From Cellvibrionaceae bacterium (GTDB lineage Bacteria > Pseudomonadota > Gammaproteobacteria > Pseudomonadales > Cellvibrionaceae), in the NCBI GenBank assembly GCA_027012915.1, contig JALUYN010000042.1, forward strand, positions 1 to 22,887: 22,887 nucleotides of DNA, read 5' to 3'. The stretch's first letter is position 1. Every line of letters starts with the position of its first letter. The notes under the pieces were generated by a model that was not told where the DNA came from, made no database searches, and saw nothing but the letters and a program-made list of their open reading frames with translations. Shown here piece after piece: positions 1 to 7,569 of this stretch. A program made the translations under genes and the position numbers.

Positions 1-1001
1 GTCATCAGCTTTGCCGGGCTTAGCGGTCGGCCGCTGTGCCCCAGGGATACCCGGGACATCATGGCGACAATAAGCGCCCCCATGGCACCTGCGGTAAAGA
101 AATGCAGCAGTGTTGAGGGGGCGATTGTGATGCCGAGTGCATGGCCGCCCGCGGCGGTCAGCAGTCCCATAGGGATAAAACAGTAAGCGGTGTGAAGAGA
201 CCACACCAGTGGCGTACGCAGTCCTACCCAAAAGCGCCAGCGCAGCCAGCGCACACCGTGTGAGACGCCAGCGATACCGAACAGTGCGGCCATTAACCAT
301 GGTGCCAGTTGCTGTTGCAGATTAAGGCCGTGAATAAGAGCCAACAGCAGGGTACTGCCTAGTGTTACCTTCTCCAGTGCCTTGATTGGCTCGGTCTTTT
401 GAGTGCGAGTGCCGTTGGCTGTAAACATGGGAATTACGCGCCCCCCCAGCACACCCATAATAAACACCACCAGCCAGACACACAGATTGGCACCTTGGCT
501 AATCCAAACCGGGTCGTGGTAGATCACGCCAGCGTGCATCAAACCGTTAGCCAGAGTCATCAGCAGGAGCACCGGCACAAAAAACATATTGCGGTATTGG
601 CGAACTTTGAAAATTGGGCGCGCCAGAAAGAACGCCGCGCTGGGAAGGAATGCCAGGTCCAATAGTGCATAGAATTCCGGTTGCGGCCAGTTGAATACTG
701 CCCCCAGGCGTCCGGCAAGCCACAGAGCGGTCAGGCCTGCCAGGGGGGCACCTTTGATACTGGGCGTTGAGGTCCAGGTTTGCACCGCCGTCAATAGAAA
801 ACCCACCACAATGGCACTGACAAATCCGAACAGCATCTCGTGACTGTGCCAGAAGATCACACCGCCGTACGGAGACATTGTTAGCTTGCCATTGAGAAGT
901 AATACCCAGGCCAATATCGCAACAAAGCTGAAAATGGATCCCGCCAGAAAAAAACTGCGGAACGCCAGTCGAAACACGGGGGCCGGTAATTTATCGGTCA
1001 T
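1..1001 (-). CDS. nnrS: NnrS family heme/copper membrane protein (C-terminal part missing)
   Basis: Reading the minus strand from the ATG at 1001 gives an open frame of 333 codons that runs off the left edge, so the C-terminal end is missing (family members are about 400 residues). The protein is very hydrophobic with many membrane segments. It has the family's WHSHEM motif at about residues 51-56, a GGRVIPMF motif in the middle and an LGHSGRPL motif near the visible end, whose His residues are typical heme/copper ligands in NnrS. NnrS is a multi-pass inner-membrane protein tied to nitric oxide and nitrite stress in denitrifiers and nitrate respirers; its biochemical role is poorly defined. 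The start codon shares one base with the stop of the upstream transporter gene (TAATG), so the two are almost certainly translationally coupled. No nitrite or NO reductase gene lies in the window. Confidence 0.88.
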   Translation of the reverse strand, partial: MTDKLPAPVFRLAFRSFFLAGSIFSFVAILAWVLLLNGKLTMSPYGGVIFWHSHEMLFGFVSAIVVGFLLTAVQTWTSTPSIKGAPLAGLTALWLAGRLGAVFNWPQPEFYALLDLAFLPSAAFFLARPIFKVRQYRNMFFVPVLLLMTLANGLMHAGVIYHDPVWISQGANLCVWLVVFIMGVLGGRVIPMFTANGTRTQKTEPIKALEKVTLGSTLLLALIHGLNLQQQLAPWLMAALFGIAGVSHGVRWLRWRFWVGLRTPLVWSLHTAYCFIPMGLLTAAGGHALGITIAPSTLLHFFTAGAMGALIVAMMSRVSLGHSGRPLSPAKLM

Positions 1002-2272
1002 TAATCGTCTTCCAGAAAATTATGGCTTAGAGCTTCATTGACGCGCTCTTGATAGCGCTCGGATTTCAGCGCCAAAAACATTGCCATCATACAGGCGGCG
1101 AGTACTCCGTAGAGAATCATAAAGCAGACGCTGTAAAAGCCTACGGCGTCGACTGCGATACCGAAAATAATAGGCAGGGTACAACCGCCCAGCGCGCCTA
1201 TAGCGGCCACCACGCCACCGACACTGCCCATCTGATTGGGGTAGTGATCGTGGATCACTTTATAGACGCTGGCACGACCAAAGCCCTGGGCGATGCCTAT
1301 GATAAAAATCAGCGCCGTAAAGACCCAGACGTTCACTTCAATGGTTAGCTGGACATCGCTTTCAACGCCGTGAATGGTCATGGTGGTGGGTGGGTAGCTG
1401 AGGAAAAACAGGCATACCAAGCACACCCAAAACACACTCCAGTTGACTGCGCGACCGCCGTAGCGATCGGCAAACCAGCCGCCCAATGCGCGTACCATGC
1501 TCGATGTTGCGACAAAGAACAGAGTAAAACCCATGGCTTGAGAATCGCTCAATTCGTAGGCTGAGCGATAGTATTGTGGAAGCCACATGATCAGCGCCAG
1601 AAAGCTGCCGAAGACGAAGTAGTAATAGAGACCAAAACGCCATACACGCAGTTTTTTTAAAGGCGCGAGGTCGTCTTTCCAGCTGCCCTTAGACGCGCCC
1701 AACAGATGCTGAGGGGTCGCTGGTGCGTAGAGGAAGAAGATCAGTGCCATCAGCACTAAACCTGCACCATAACTTGGACCCAGTGCATTCCAACCCCAGA
1801 ATTCCACAATAAACGGCGCGGCTGCCAGAGTAATGGCAGCTCCGGCGTTGCCGGCGCCAAAGATTCCCATGGCGGTTCCCTGCTGGCTGCGCTCAAACCA
1901 ATCGGTGACATAGCGAATACCAATCGTAAAGGACGCACCACTGATACCCAGCCACAGGCCGGCAATGATGTATTCCGACAGGGTTTGCAGGTAGGGAAGA
2001 ATAAACAACACTGGCGTTACCGCGAGCATCTGCACCATAAAGACATTTTTGGGTTTGTAACGGTCTACCCAGTAGCCGGCGGGGACGCGCATCAGAGCGC
2101 CTGTAAACATGGGCGCGGCCAATAGAATTCCCATTTCGGTGGAGCTCAATTGCAAATTGGGTTGCAAGAACAGAACGCTAACAGCATAGAGTGTCCACAC
2201 TGAAAAATTTGCGGCAAACGCCAGTGTTGCCATGATCAGCGCGCGATAGGCATAGGGTGATGTTATGGACAC
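1001..2272 (-). CDS. NNP-family MFS nitrate/nitrite transporter
   Basis: A major facilitator protein with about 12 membrane segments and the NNP features: a glycine-rich GIFGAGNAGAA motif in the membrane segment after the central charged stretch and a second GALGG motif near the C-terminus, plus VDRYKPKN and FADRYGGR MFS loops. These indicate nitrate and/or nitrite transport across the inner membrane; direction (proton symport or antiport) cannot be read from sequence. I chose the GTG at 2272 (423 residues) because a GAGGA Shine-Dalgarno lies 6 bases upstream. An in-frame ATG at 2293 has no comparable site, and the longest frame, starting at 2356, begins upstream of a plausible promoter (2303-2332) and adds residues unlike the family. 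The gene overlaps nnrS by one base. It is one of three different NNP transporters here. Confidence 0.88.
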   Translation of the reverse strand: MSITSPYAYRALIMATLAFAANFSVWTLYAVSVLFLQPNLQLSSTEMGILLAAPMFTGALMRVPAGYWVDRYKPKNVFMVQMLAVTPVLFILPYLQTLSEYIIAGLWLGISGASFTIGIRYVTDWFERSQQGTAMGIFGAGNAGAAITLAAAPFIVEFWGWNALGPSYGAGLVLMALIFFLYAPATPQHLLGASKGSWKDDLAPLKKLRVWRFGLYYYFVFGSFLALIMWLPQYYRSAYELSDSQAMGFTLFFVATSSMVRALGGWFADRYGGRAVNWSVFWVCLVCLFFLSYPPTTMTIHGVESDVQLTIEVNVWVFTALIFIIGIAQGFGRASVYKVIHDHYPNQMGSVGGVVAAIGALGGCTLPIIFGIAVDAVGFYSVCFMILYGVLAACMMAMFLALKSERYQERVNEALSHNFLEDD

Positions 2273-2302
2273 CGCGGTTCCTCTTTCATGCATTAATTCG
2301 AT

Positions 2303-2332
2303 GTATAACAGTGTACCGATTTTTTGCGGCAA
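2303..2332 (-). promoter_or_regulatory. Putative sigma70-type promoter of the minus-strand transporter-nnrS pair
   Basis: On the minus strand, TTGCCG (2332-2327) and TTATAC (2308-2303) are 18 bases apart, a fair match to -35 and -10 hexamers. Transcription would start near 2296, giving a short leader before the GTG at 2272. This is pattern matching only. Confidence 0.35.
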
Positions 2333-2384
2333 AACTCGATCTATCCCTATAAACAAGCGTGTTATACCTCGACCAAAAAGTGTC

Positions 2385-2400
2385 TACCTATAAGGTGGTA
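2385..2400. promoter_or_regulatory. NarL/NarP-type 7-2-7 site (imperfect)
   Basis: TACCTAT-AA-GGTGGTA has the inverted 7-2-7 layout bound by NarL and NarP dimers. The left heptamer fits TACYYMT exactly and the right one keeps 5 of 7 positions of AKRRGTA. Its centre lies about 148 bases upstream of the transcription start predicted from the FNR box at 2493, and it also lies upstream of the divergent transporter gene. Confidence 0.45.
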
Positions 2401-2492
2401 GTGGCTCAATAAGTACGCCGCTTACCATTGGAAAAATCACTACCCAATAGTGGAGAGGCGAAAATTTCAGTTGGCGTAATGGCAAAAACGGC

Positions 2493-2506
2493 TTGATATA
2501 AATCAA
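2493..2506 (+). promoter_or_regulatory. Perfect FNR/Anr/Dnr box upstream of the NNP transporter gene at 2570
   Basis: TTGAT-ATAA-ATCAA matches the FNR-family consensus at all ten defined positions. Its centre (2499.5) lies 41.5 bases upstream of a start expected at about 2541, with a weak -10 hexamer TAGGGT at 2530-2535. That is class II activator geometry, so anaerobic activation of the plus-strand transporter is likely. Whether FNR, Anr or Dnr binds cannot be told from the box. Confidence 0.8.
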
Positions 2507-2569
2507 TAGTGTCCCGCGAATATCGGGGATAGGGTGGCGTTGGTATTAATTAAAACGTTGGAGCTCGTT

Positions 2570-4045
2570 ATGCATGATCCGCATAGCCTTAACTTGTTTA
2601 AGTTAAGCGATCCTAAAATCAAAACTTTGCACATAACCTGGTTCGCCTTCTTTCTCACCTTCGTGGTGTGGTTCAACCACGCGCCGCTGATGGTGTTTAT
2701 GAAAGAAGCGTTCGACATGACAAATCAACAAGTGAAAGCGCTGTTGATTTTGAACGTGGCGCTTACCATTCCTGCGCGTATCGCCATTGGTATTTTGGTG
2801 GACAAATATGGACCGCGGCACGTCTACAGCGGTTTGCTGTTAATGTCGTCAGTACTGTGTCTGTTATTCGCTACAGCAAACAGCTATGAACAGCTCGCGC
2901 TATTCCGCTTCCTGATGGGATTCGTTGGTGCCGGTTTTGTTATTGGCATCCGTATGGTGGGTGAATGGTTCCCGCACAAAACTGTGGGTATTGCCGAGGG
3001 CATCTACGGTGGCTGGGGTAACTTCGGTTCTGCCGCTGCGGCGATGAGCTTGCCAACTCTGGCGCTGATCTACGGTGGTGATGATGGCTGGCGTTATGCG
3101 CTGGGTACTACTGGTGTCATCATCGGCCTGTACAGCTTTGTTTACTTCCGACTGGCGCGTAATACTCCCAAGGGGTCGACTTACTTCAAACCCAAGAAGT
3201 CTGGTGGTTTGGAAGTGACCAGTAAGAAGGATTTCGTTCTCTATATTCTGATGAATATTCCTATGTACGCCGCTCTGGCGGTGTTGACCTGGAAGCTGTC
3301 GCCATCCAATTTGGGGTTGCTCAGCGATACCGCTTCTCAGGCCATTTGGGGCGGACTGGTTGTCTTGTTCTTCTTCCAGTTACACTCTATCTGGCAGGTT
3401 AACAAAGACCATCTGCGCAACGGCGTTCCCGAGCTGGATAAATACAAGTTCAAGCAGGTAGCGATTCTTCAGTGGTCTTACTTTGTTACCTTCGGTTCGG
3501 AGCTGGCGGTAGTGTCTATGTTGCCACTGTTCTTTATCGAAACTTTTGCTGGCTTGAGCCCAGTAAAAGCGGGTCTGCTGGCATCCGGTTTTGCCTTTAT
3601 GAATCTGGTGGCGCGTCCTACTGGCGGATGGTTCTCCGATAAATTTGGCCGTCGCAGAGCACTGATGATTCTGATCGGTGGTCTGGCGGTGGGTTACTTT
3701 ACTCTGAGTGCTGTCGACTCTAGCTGGCCCATCTTCCTGGCTGTAATTGCCACCATGTGCTGTTCGTTCTTTGTTCAGGCAGGTGAAGGTGCAGTGTTCG
3801 CGGTAGTGCCGCTGATCAAGCGTCGTATGACTGGACAGATCGCCGGTATGGCGGGTGCTTACGGTAATGTGGGCGCGGTGACCTACCTGACTGTATTGAG
3901 CTTTGTGGACTACAGCACCTTCTTTATGGTGATCGGTGCGTCTGCTCTGTTGATCTTCTTTATCGCTGCAATGATGGATGAGCCTAAAGGACAAATTTCC
4001 GAAGTACTGCCAGATGGTACTGTAGAAATGATTGACGTTGGCTAA
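2570..4045 (+). CDS. NNP-family MFS nitrate transporter (NasA/NarK1-like)
   Basis: An inner-membrane transporter of 491 residues with about 12 membrane segments. It carries the two nitrate-signature motifs, [15 protein letters not shown] in the first half and GAYGNVGAV in the second, and MFS loops such as VDKYGPRH and [11 protein letters not shown] hydrophilic loop with many Lys and Asp residues ([15 protein letters not shown]) joins the two halves. The ATG at 2570 is preferred because GGAG lies 6 bases upstream; the longest frame would begin with a GTG at 2534, which lies upstream of the start predicted from the FNR box. The next gene, a phosphatase/kinase fusion, follows after 36 bases. In Pseudomonas aeruginosa, as I recall it, a nasA-type transporter is also followed by a Ser/Thr kinase gene and then nirB; no nirBD appears here. 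Nitrate is the likely substrate; import for respiration or for assimilation is open. Confidence 0.9.
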   Translation: MHDPHSLNLFKLSDPKIKTLHITWFAFFLTFVVWFNHAPLMVFMKEAFDMTNQQVKALLILNVALTIPARIAIGILVDKYGPRHVYSGLLLMSSVLCLLFATANSYEQLALFRFLMGFVGAGFVIGIRMVGEWFPHKTVGIAEGIYGGWGNFGSAAAAMSLPTLALIYGGDDGWRYALGTTGVIIGLYSFVYFRLARNTPKGSTYFKPKKSGGLEVTSKKDFVLYILMNIPMYAALAVLTWKLSPSNLGLLSDTASQAIWGGLVVLFFFQLHSIWQVNKDHLRNGVPELDKYKFKQVAILQWSYFVTFGSELAVVSMLPLFFIETFAGLSPVKAGLLASGFAFMNLVARPTGGWFSDKFGRRRALMILIGGLAVGYFTLSAVDSSWPIFLAVIATMCCSFFVQAGEGAVFAVVPLIKRRMTGQIAGMAGAYGNVGAVTYLTVLSFVDYSTFFMVIGASALLIFFIAAMMDEPKGQISEVLPDGTVEMIDVG

Positions 4046-4081
4046 TGTATTTGTTGAAACCTAGCTAAATGAGGTTCGACT

Positions 4082-5806
4082 TTGTCTGAACTGAAATTGG
4101 AAGCGGCCCTGCACTCTGTGCAGGGCCGTAAGTCGTTGAATGAGGATACCGCTGGTATTGAAATACCGGAGGACCGCTACCTGCTACACAGCAAGGGAGC
4201 GGCGCTGGTGGTGGCCGATGGCGTCTCTTCTGCAGAAGCTGGACGAGAGGCGAGTCGGACCGCGGTCGCACGTTTTATCGAAGAGTATTACAAAACGCCG
4301 GATACCTGGTCCGTTGGCCACAGTGGCGAGAAGATACTGTCGACCGTGAATCTGCGTTTGTACCGCATGAGCCACGAGTTTGCGACGGACAGCAAAGGCT
4401 ATTTGTGTACCTTCAGTTCGCTAATTGTCAAAAGCCAGACTGCTCACTTTTTCCATGTGGGCGACAGTCGCATTTATTTGTTGCGCGACGGCGAATTCAA
4501 ACAGTTGACTCGCGACCACACCGCGAGCATTGCCGATGGCAAGTTTTTCCTGACTCGCGCTCTGGGTATGGATAACCGACTCAATGTGGACTACGGGCGC
4601 CTGCCTCTGCGGGCCGGGGATCGCCTGTTGCTGAGTAGCGATGGCATCCACGACTTTATGGAACCCACTCAGATCGTCGAGCTGCTGCAACAGGATCTGG
4701 GTACTGACACCCTGGCAAATCAGCTGGTGGACGCTGCCTATGCGGCAGGCAGCGACGATAATATATCGGCGGTGGTGTGCAAGGTGGTGTCACTGCCCGA
4801 CGAAAACCTCGACGATTACAGTGCCAAGCTGACTCGTCTGCCGTTTCCACCGGAACTGACACCGGGTATGAAAGTGGATGGCTATGTAGTGGAAAAGGAG
4901 ATGTTCGCCTCCAGTCGTAGCCAGCTGTATCTGGTGCGCGATGAGCAAACCGGCAATCGCTACGCCATGAAAACCCCGTCCCATAACTACGAGGACGATA
5001 TCAGCTATATTGATCGCTTTATTCAAGAAGAGTGGATTGGCAGTCGCATACGCAACCCTCATGTGGCGCAAGTGGTGCGGCAAACCCGAGATCGCAGTTG
5101 TCTTTACTATTTGATGGAGGTTGTTGAAGGGGAGGGCTTGGACGATTGGATGGAGCGCAATCATCTGCCGCGGCCGAAGCGCGCCATCAATATCGTCAAA
5201 CAAATCGCCGATGGTCTGCAGGCATTTCACGATAACGAAGCCATCCATCAGGATCTAAAGCCTGGGAATGTTCTTGTTGATAAAAATGACAATGTCAAAA
5301 TTGTAGATTTTGGCTCCGTCTATGTTGCCGGTCTCGCCGAGATTCATCACCCCATTGATCATGAGGGGGCGCTTGGTACCGCTGGGTATTCCGATCCACA
5401 GTATCTGATGGGCAATAACCCGGGGATACAGGGCGATCTCTATGCTTTAGCGACCATTGTCTACGAGATATTCACCGGCCATTTGCCCTATGGTGAAGGT
5501 GTGGAAAATTGCCGGACAGCATTTGACTATGATCGTCTGCGCTACCGCTCCGCGTCACGCTTCAATCCGGTGATCCCGGTGTGGTTTGATCGCGCCCTGG
5601 AAAAGGGCGTGCAGTTCGATCTGGAACAGCGTTATACAGCGATTCCACAGATGATACTGGATCTTACTCAACCCAATCCGGAATTCCTAAGAGAAGACCC
5701 CGTAAGCGAAAAGAAAGCCAGTACCTTGCTGTTTTGGAAGTTAATGTCCGGCTTTTGGTTTGTAACTTTCCTATTGGTGATCTATTTATTCTCTAACGCC
5801 TCTTGA
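4082..5806 (+). CDS. Bifunctional PP2C phosphatase / Ser-Thr protein kinase with C-terminal membrane anchor
   Basis: A 574-residue fusion. Residues about 8-235 form a PP2C-type phosphatase: NED (D22), ADG (D46), GDSRIYLL, SSDG (D187) and DDN (D225-D226) supply the metal-binding acids. Residues about 260-530 form a Hanks-type kinase: Lys in YAMK (K297), catalytic loop HQDLKPGN (D391, N398) and DFG (D409). The kinase lacks a normal glycine-rich loop (FASSRSQLYLV), has HQD for HRD and SDP for APE, so it is a non-RD kinase of uncertain activity. One hydrophobic segment near 548-570 anchors the protein with both domains in the cytoplasm. The start is a TTG with GAGG 7 bases upstream; no in-frame ATG fits the PP2C start. 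It sits 36 bases after the transporter and probably shares its mRNA. The likely target is nitrate transport or metabolism, inferred from position only. Confidence 0.9.
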   Translation: MSELKLEAALHSVQGRKSLNEDTAGIEIPEDRYLLHSKGAALVVADGVSSAEAGREASRTAVARFIEEYYKTPDTWSVGHSGEKILSTVNLRLYRMSHEFATDSKGYLCTFSSLIVKSQTAHFFHVGDSRIYLLRDGEFKQLTRDHTASIADGKFFLTRALGMDNRLNVDYGRLPLRAGDRLLLSSDGIHDFMEPTQIVELLQQDLGTDTLANQLVDAAYAAGSDDNISAVVCKVVSLPDENLDDYSAKLTRLPFPPELTPGMKVDGYVVEKEMFASSRSQLYLVRDEQTGNRYAMKTPSHNYEDDISYIDRFIQEEWIGSRIRNPHVAQVVRQTRDRSCLYYLMEVVEGEGLDDWMERNHLPRPKRAINIVKQIADGLQAFHDNEAIHQDLKPGNVLVDKNDNVKIVDFGSVYVAGLAEIHHPIDHEGALGTAGYSDPQYLMGNNPGIQGDLYALATIVYEIFTGHLPYGEGVENCRTAFDYDRLRYRSASRFNPVIPVWFDRALEKGVQFDLEQRYTAIPQMILDLTQPNPEFLREDPVSEKKASTLLFWKLMSGFWFVTFLLVIYLFSNAS

Positions 5807-5925
5807 GTTCAAGCGGAGCGCTGGCGTTCGCATTATTGATATTTACTATCAAGACAGCCGCCGCTTGGCCGATAAGTCCGGTAGAGGGAAACTAAATTAC
5901 TACATTAAGGAACGGGCTGAATCCT

Positions 5926-7524
5926 ATGCACGAATTTATTGCCAAAATTGTCGACGCTATTTTACGGGTAATGGGGTGTAAAACCCTGAACAGCCAGTTT
6001 TTGCTTTCCTATGCGATGATCTTTTTATTAGCGGCCGGCTCGGCCGTCATGCTGTATATGAGTATGGCTATTGATCCCCAGACCATCAACGTCGCCGGAA
6101 AGCAGCGTATGCTGAGCCAGAAGATGGCGAAGGAAGTGATGTTGGTGGGGGCCGGTGTAGAGCAGGAGTCTGTGTTACGTAAAACCATGGCGTTGTTTGA
6201 GGTCTCACACGGAAAGATCATCAATGGCGATCCCGAGCAGGGTATGAACCCTATTACCGACAAAGCCATTCTCAAACAGATGGAGGTAGTGGGTACACTC
6301 TGGAAGGACTACAAAGCCCTATTGGAAAGTTATTTAAAGGACCAAAGTGATGCCAATACAGCTGAGCTTAAGCGCACTTCACCGATTATCCTGAAAGAGA
6401 TGAACAAAGCAGTGGTGATGCTGACCAATGTATCCAGTGAGACCACAAGTAGTCTGCTGACGGGTGCCTTTATCTGCATACTGGGCATACTGTTTCTGGT
6501 GCTAACGGGGCGCGCATTTGGTTTGACCATGTTGATGCAGAATATCAAACGTCTGCAGCGGCGTTTAGCGCAAGTGGGGGAGGGAGATTTTACCCACCGC
6601 TTCAAGATTACTCACACAGACAACGAAGTGGGGCAGATGTACACCTCGTTTAATGATATGTCTGACCACATGAGCATGTTGGCCACTAATGTGCTGGAGT
6701 CCGTAGGTCGCACTGAACAGTATGTTCAATCGGTGGTGGCTGCTACCAATGAAACCGAGCAGGGCGTTAATCGTCAGTACACTGAAATTGATCAAGTGGC
6801 ATCGGCCATGACCGAAATGGCCGCTACTGTGAATGAAGTGGCGTCGAATTCTGCAGAGGCGGCTGAGGCAGCTCAGGCAGCGGATGTGCTGGCTAAATCT
6901 AGCGATGAGACTGTATCTCGGGCGGTATCACAGATCAGTGCCATGTCCGGTAATCTAAATCGCACCGCCGAGGTGTTGACCAGCCTACAGCATGAGACCG
7001 GTCAAGTGGGAAGTGTGCTGGAGGTGATTACCGGCGTTGCCGAGCAAACTAACCTGTTGGCGTTGAATGCAGCCATTGAAGCGGCACGCGCTGGCGAGCA
7101 TGGTCGCGGTTTTGCGGTGGTGGCCGACGAAGTACGTACCTTGGCGCAGCGCACCCAGGATTCTACCCAGGAGATTACCAATATTATTGATCGTCTTCAG
7201 AGTCAGGCACTGGATGCGGTCAACGCGATGGAAAACACCTCTCACGAGGCGCAGCAGAGCGTGGAATTGGCGACAGAAGCGAAAGACGCTCTGGCGAGTA
7301 TTCTCGCTTCTGTAGATACCATTAGCCAAATGAATATGTTGATTGCAACCGCCGCTGAAGAGCAGAGTCAGGTGGCCGTGGATATTGATAAACGGGTGGT
7401 GAATATCTCTGATGTTTCAAGTCACACCCGAGATGACGCCGCGAAGGTGGTCGAGGCAACTCAGAACATCAGTCATGAAGTTGAAGTGTTGTCGAATTTG
7501 GCGGGTAGATTTAAAGTCCTGTAA
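5926..7524 (+). CDS. Methyl-accepting chemotaxis protein with NarX/PilJ-type sensor domain (candidate nitrate chemoreceptor)
   Basis: A 532-residue chemoreceptor. Membrane segment 1 spans about residues 25-47 and segment 2 about 178-200; between them is a periplasmic four-helix domain opening with [17 protein letters not shown] (54-70). This matches the P-box of NarX, in which an Arg contacts nitrate (R61 here). A HAMP linker (about 205-255) follows, then a signalling domain with the near-invariant hairpin around [19 protein letters not shown] (366-407). No C-terminal CheR/CheB-tethering pentapeptide is visible; the protein ends GRFKVL. It resembles in layout the nitrate receptor McpN of P. 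aeruginosa. The gene lies 119 bases after the kinase gene on the same strand and ends at a terminator. The Shine-Dalgarno AAGGA is rather far (14 bases) from the ATG. Nitrate as ligand is inferred from the motif and the neighbours. Confidence 0.9.
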   Translation: MHEFIAKIVDAILRVMGCKTLNSQFLLSYAMIFLLAAGSAVMLYMSMAIDPQTINVAGKQRMLSQKMAKEVMLVGAGVEQESVLRKTMALFEVSHGKIINGDPEQGMNPITDKAILKQMEVVGTLWKDYKALLESYLKDQSDANTAELKRTSPIILKEMNKAVVMLTNVSSETTSSLLTGAFICILGILFLVLTGRAFGLTMLMQNIKRLQRRLAQVGEGDFTHRFKITHTDNEVGQMYTSFNDMSDHMSMLATNVLESVGRTEQYVQSVVAATNETEQGVNRQYTEIDQVASAMTEMAATVNEVASNSAEAAEAAQAADVLAKSSDETVSRAVSQISAMSGNLNRTAEVLTSLQHETGQVGSVLEVITGVAEQTNLLALNAAIEAARAGEHGRGFAVVADEVRTLAQRTQDSTQEITNIIDRLQSQALDAVNAMENTSHEAQQSVELATEAKDALASILASVDTISQMNMLIATAAEEQSQVAVDIDKRVVNISDVSSHTRDDAAKVVEATQNISHEVEVLSNLAGRFKVL

Positions 7525-7542
7525 TGTAATTCCTGCAAGAGC

Positions 7543-7569
7543 AGTAAGTCAGGTGGTTTCTGACTTACT
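7543..7569. terminator. Hairpin between convergent chemoreceptor and solute-binding-protein genes
   Basis: AGTAAGTCAG and CTGACTTACT form a perfect 10-bp stem around a 7-base loop, with imperfect pairing extending outward. It starts 18 bases after the chemoreceptor stop, and its right arm covers the stop codon of the converging gene. No strong T-run follows, so termination efficiency is uncertain. Confidence 0.55.

Noticed and set aside
399..665. 88-codon plus-strand frame inside nnrS
   Set aside because: Antisense to a frame carrying clear NnrS motifs; the product is His/Gln-rich and low in information.
3380..3994. 204-codon minus-strand frame inside the NNP transporter gene
   Set aside because: Antisense shadow of a well-supported membrane protein; composition is hydrophilic and His/Gln/Arg-rich without domains.
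5836..5852. TTGAT-N7-ATCAA palindrome upstream of the chemoreceptor gene, resembling an FNR box
   Set aside because: FNR-family boxes need a 4-base spacer; here the spacer is 7 bases, which places the half-sites on the wrong helical face.
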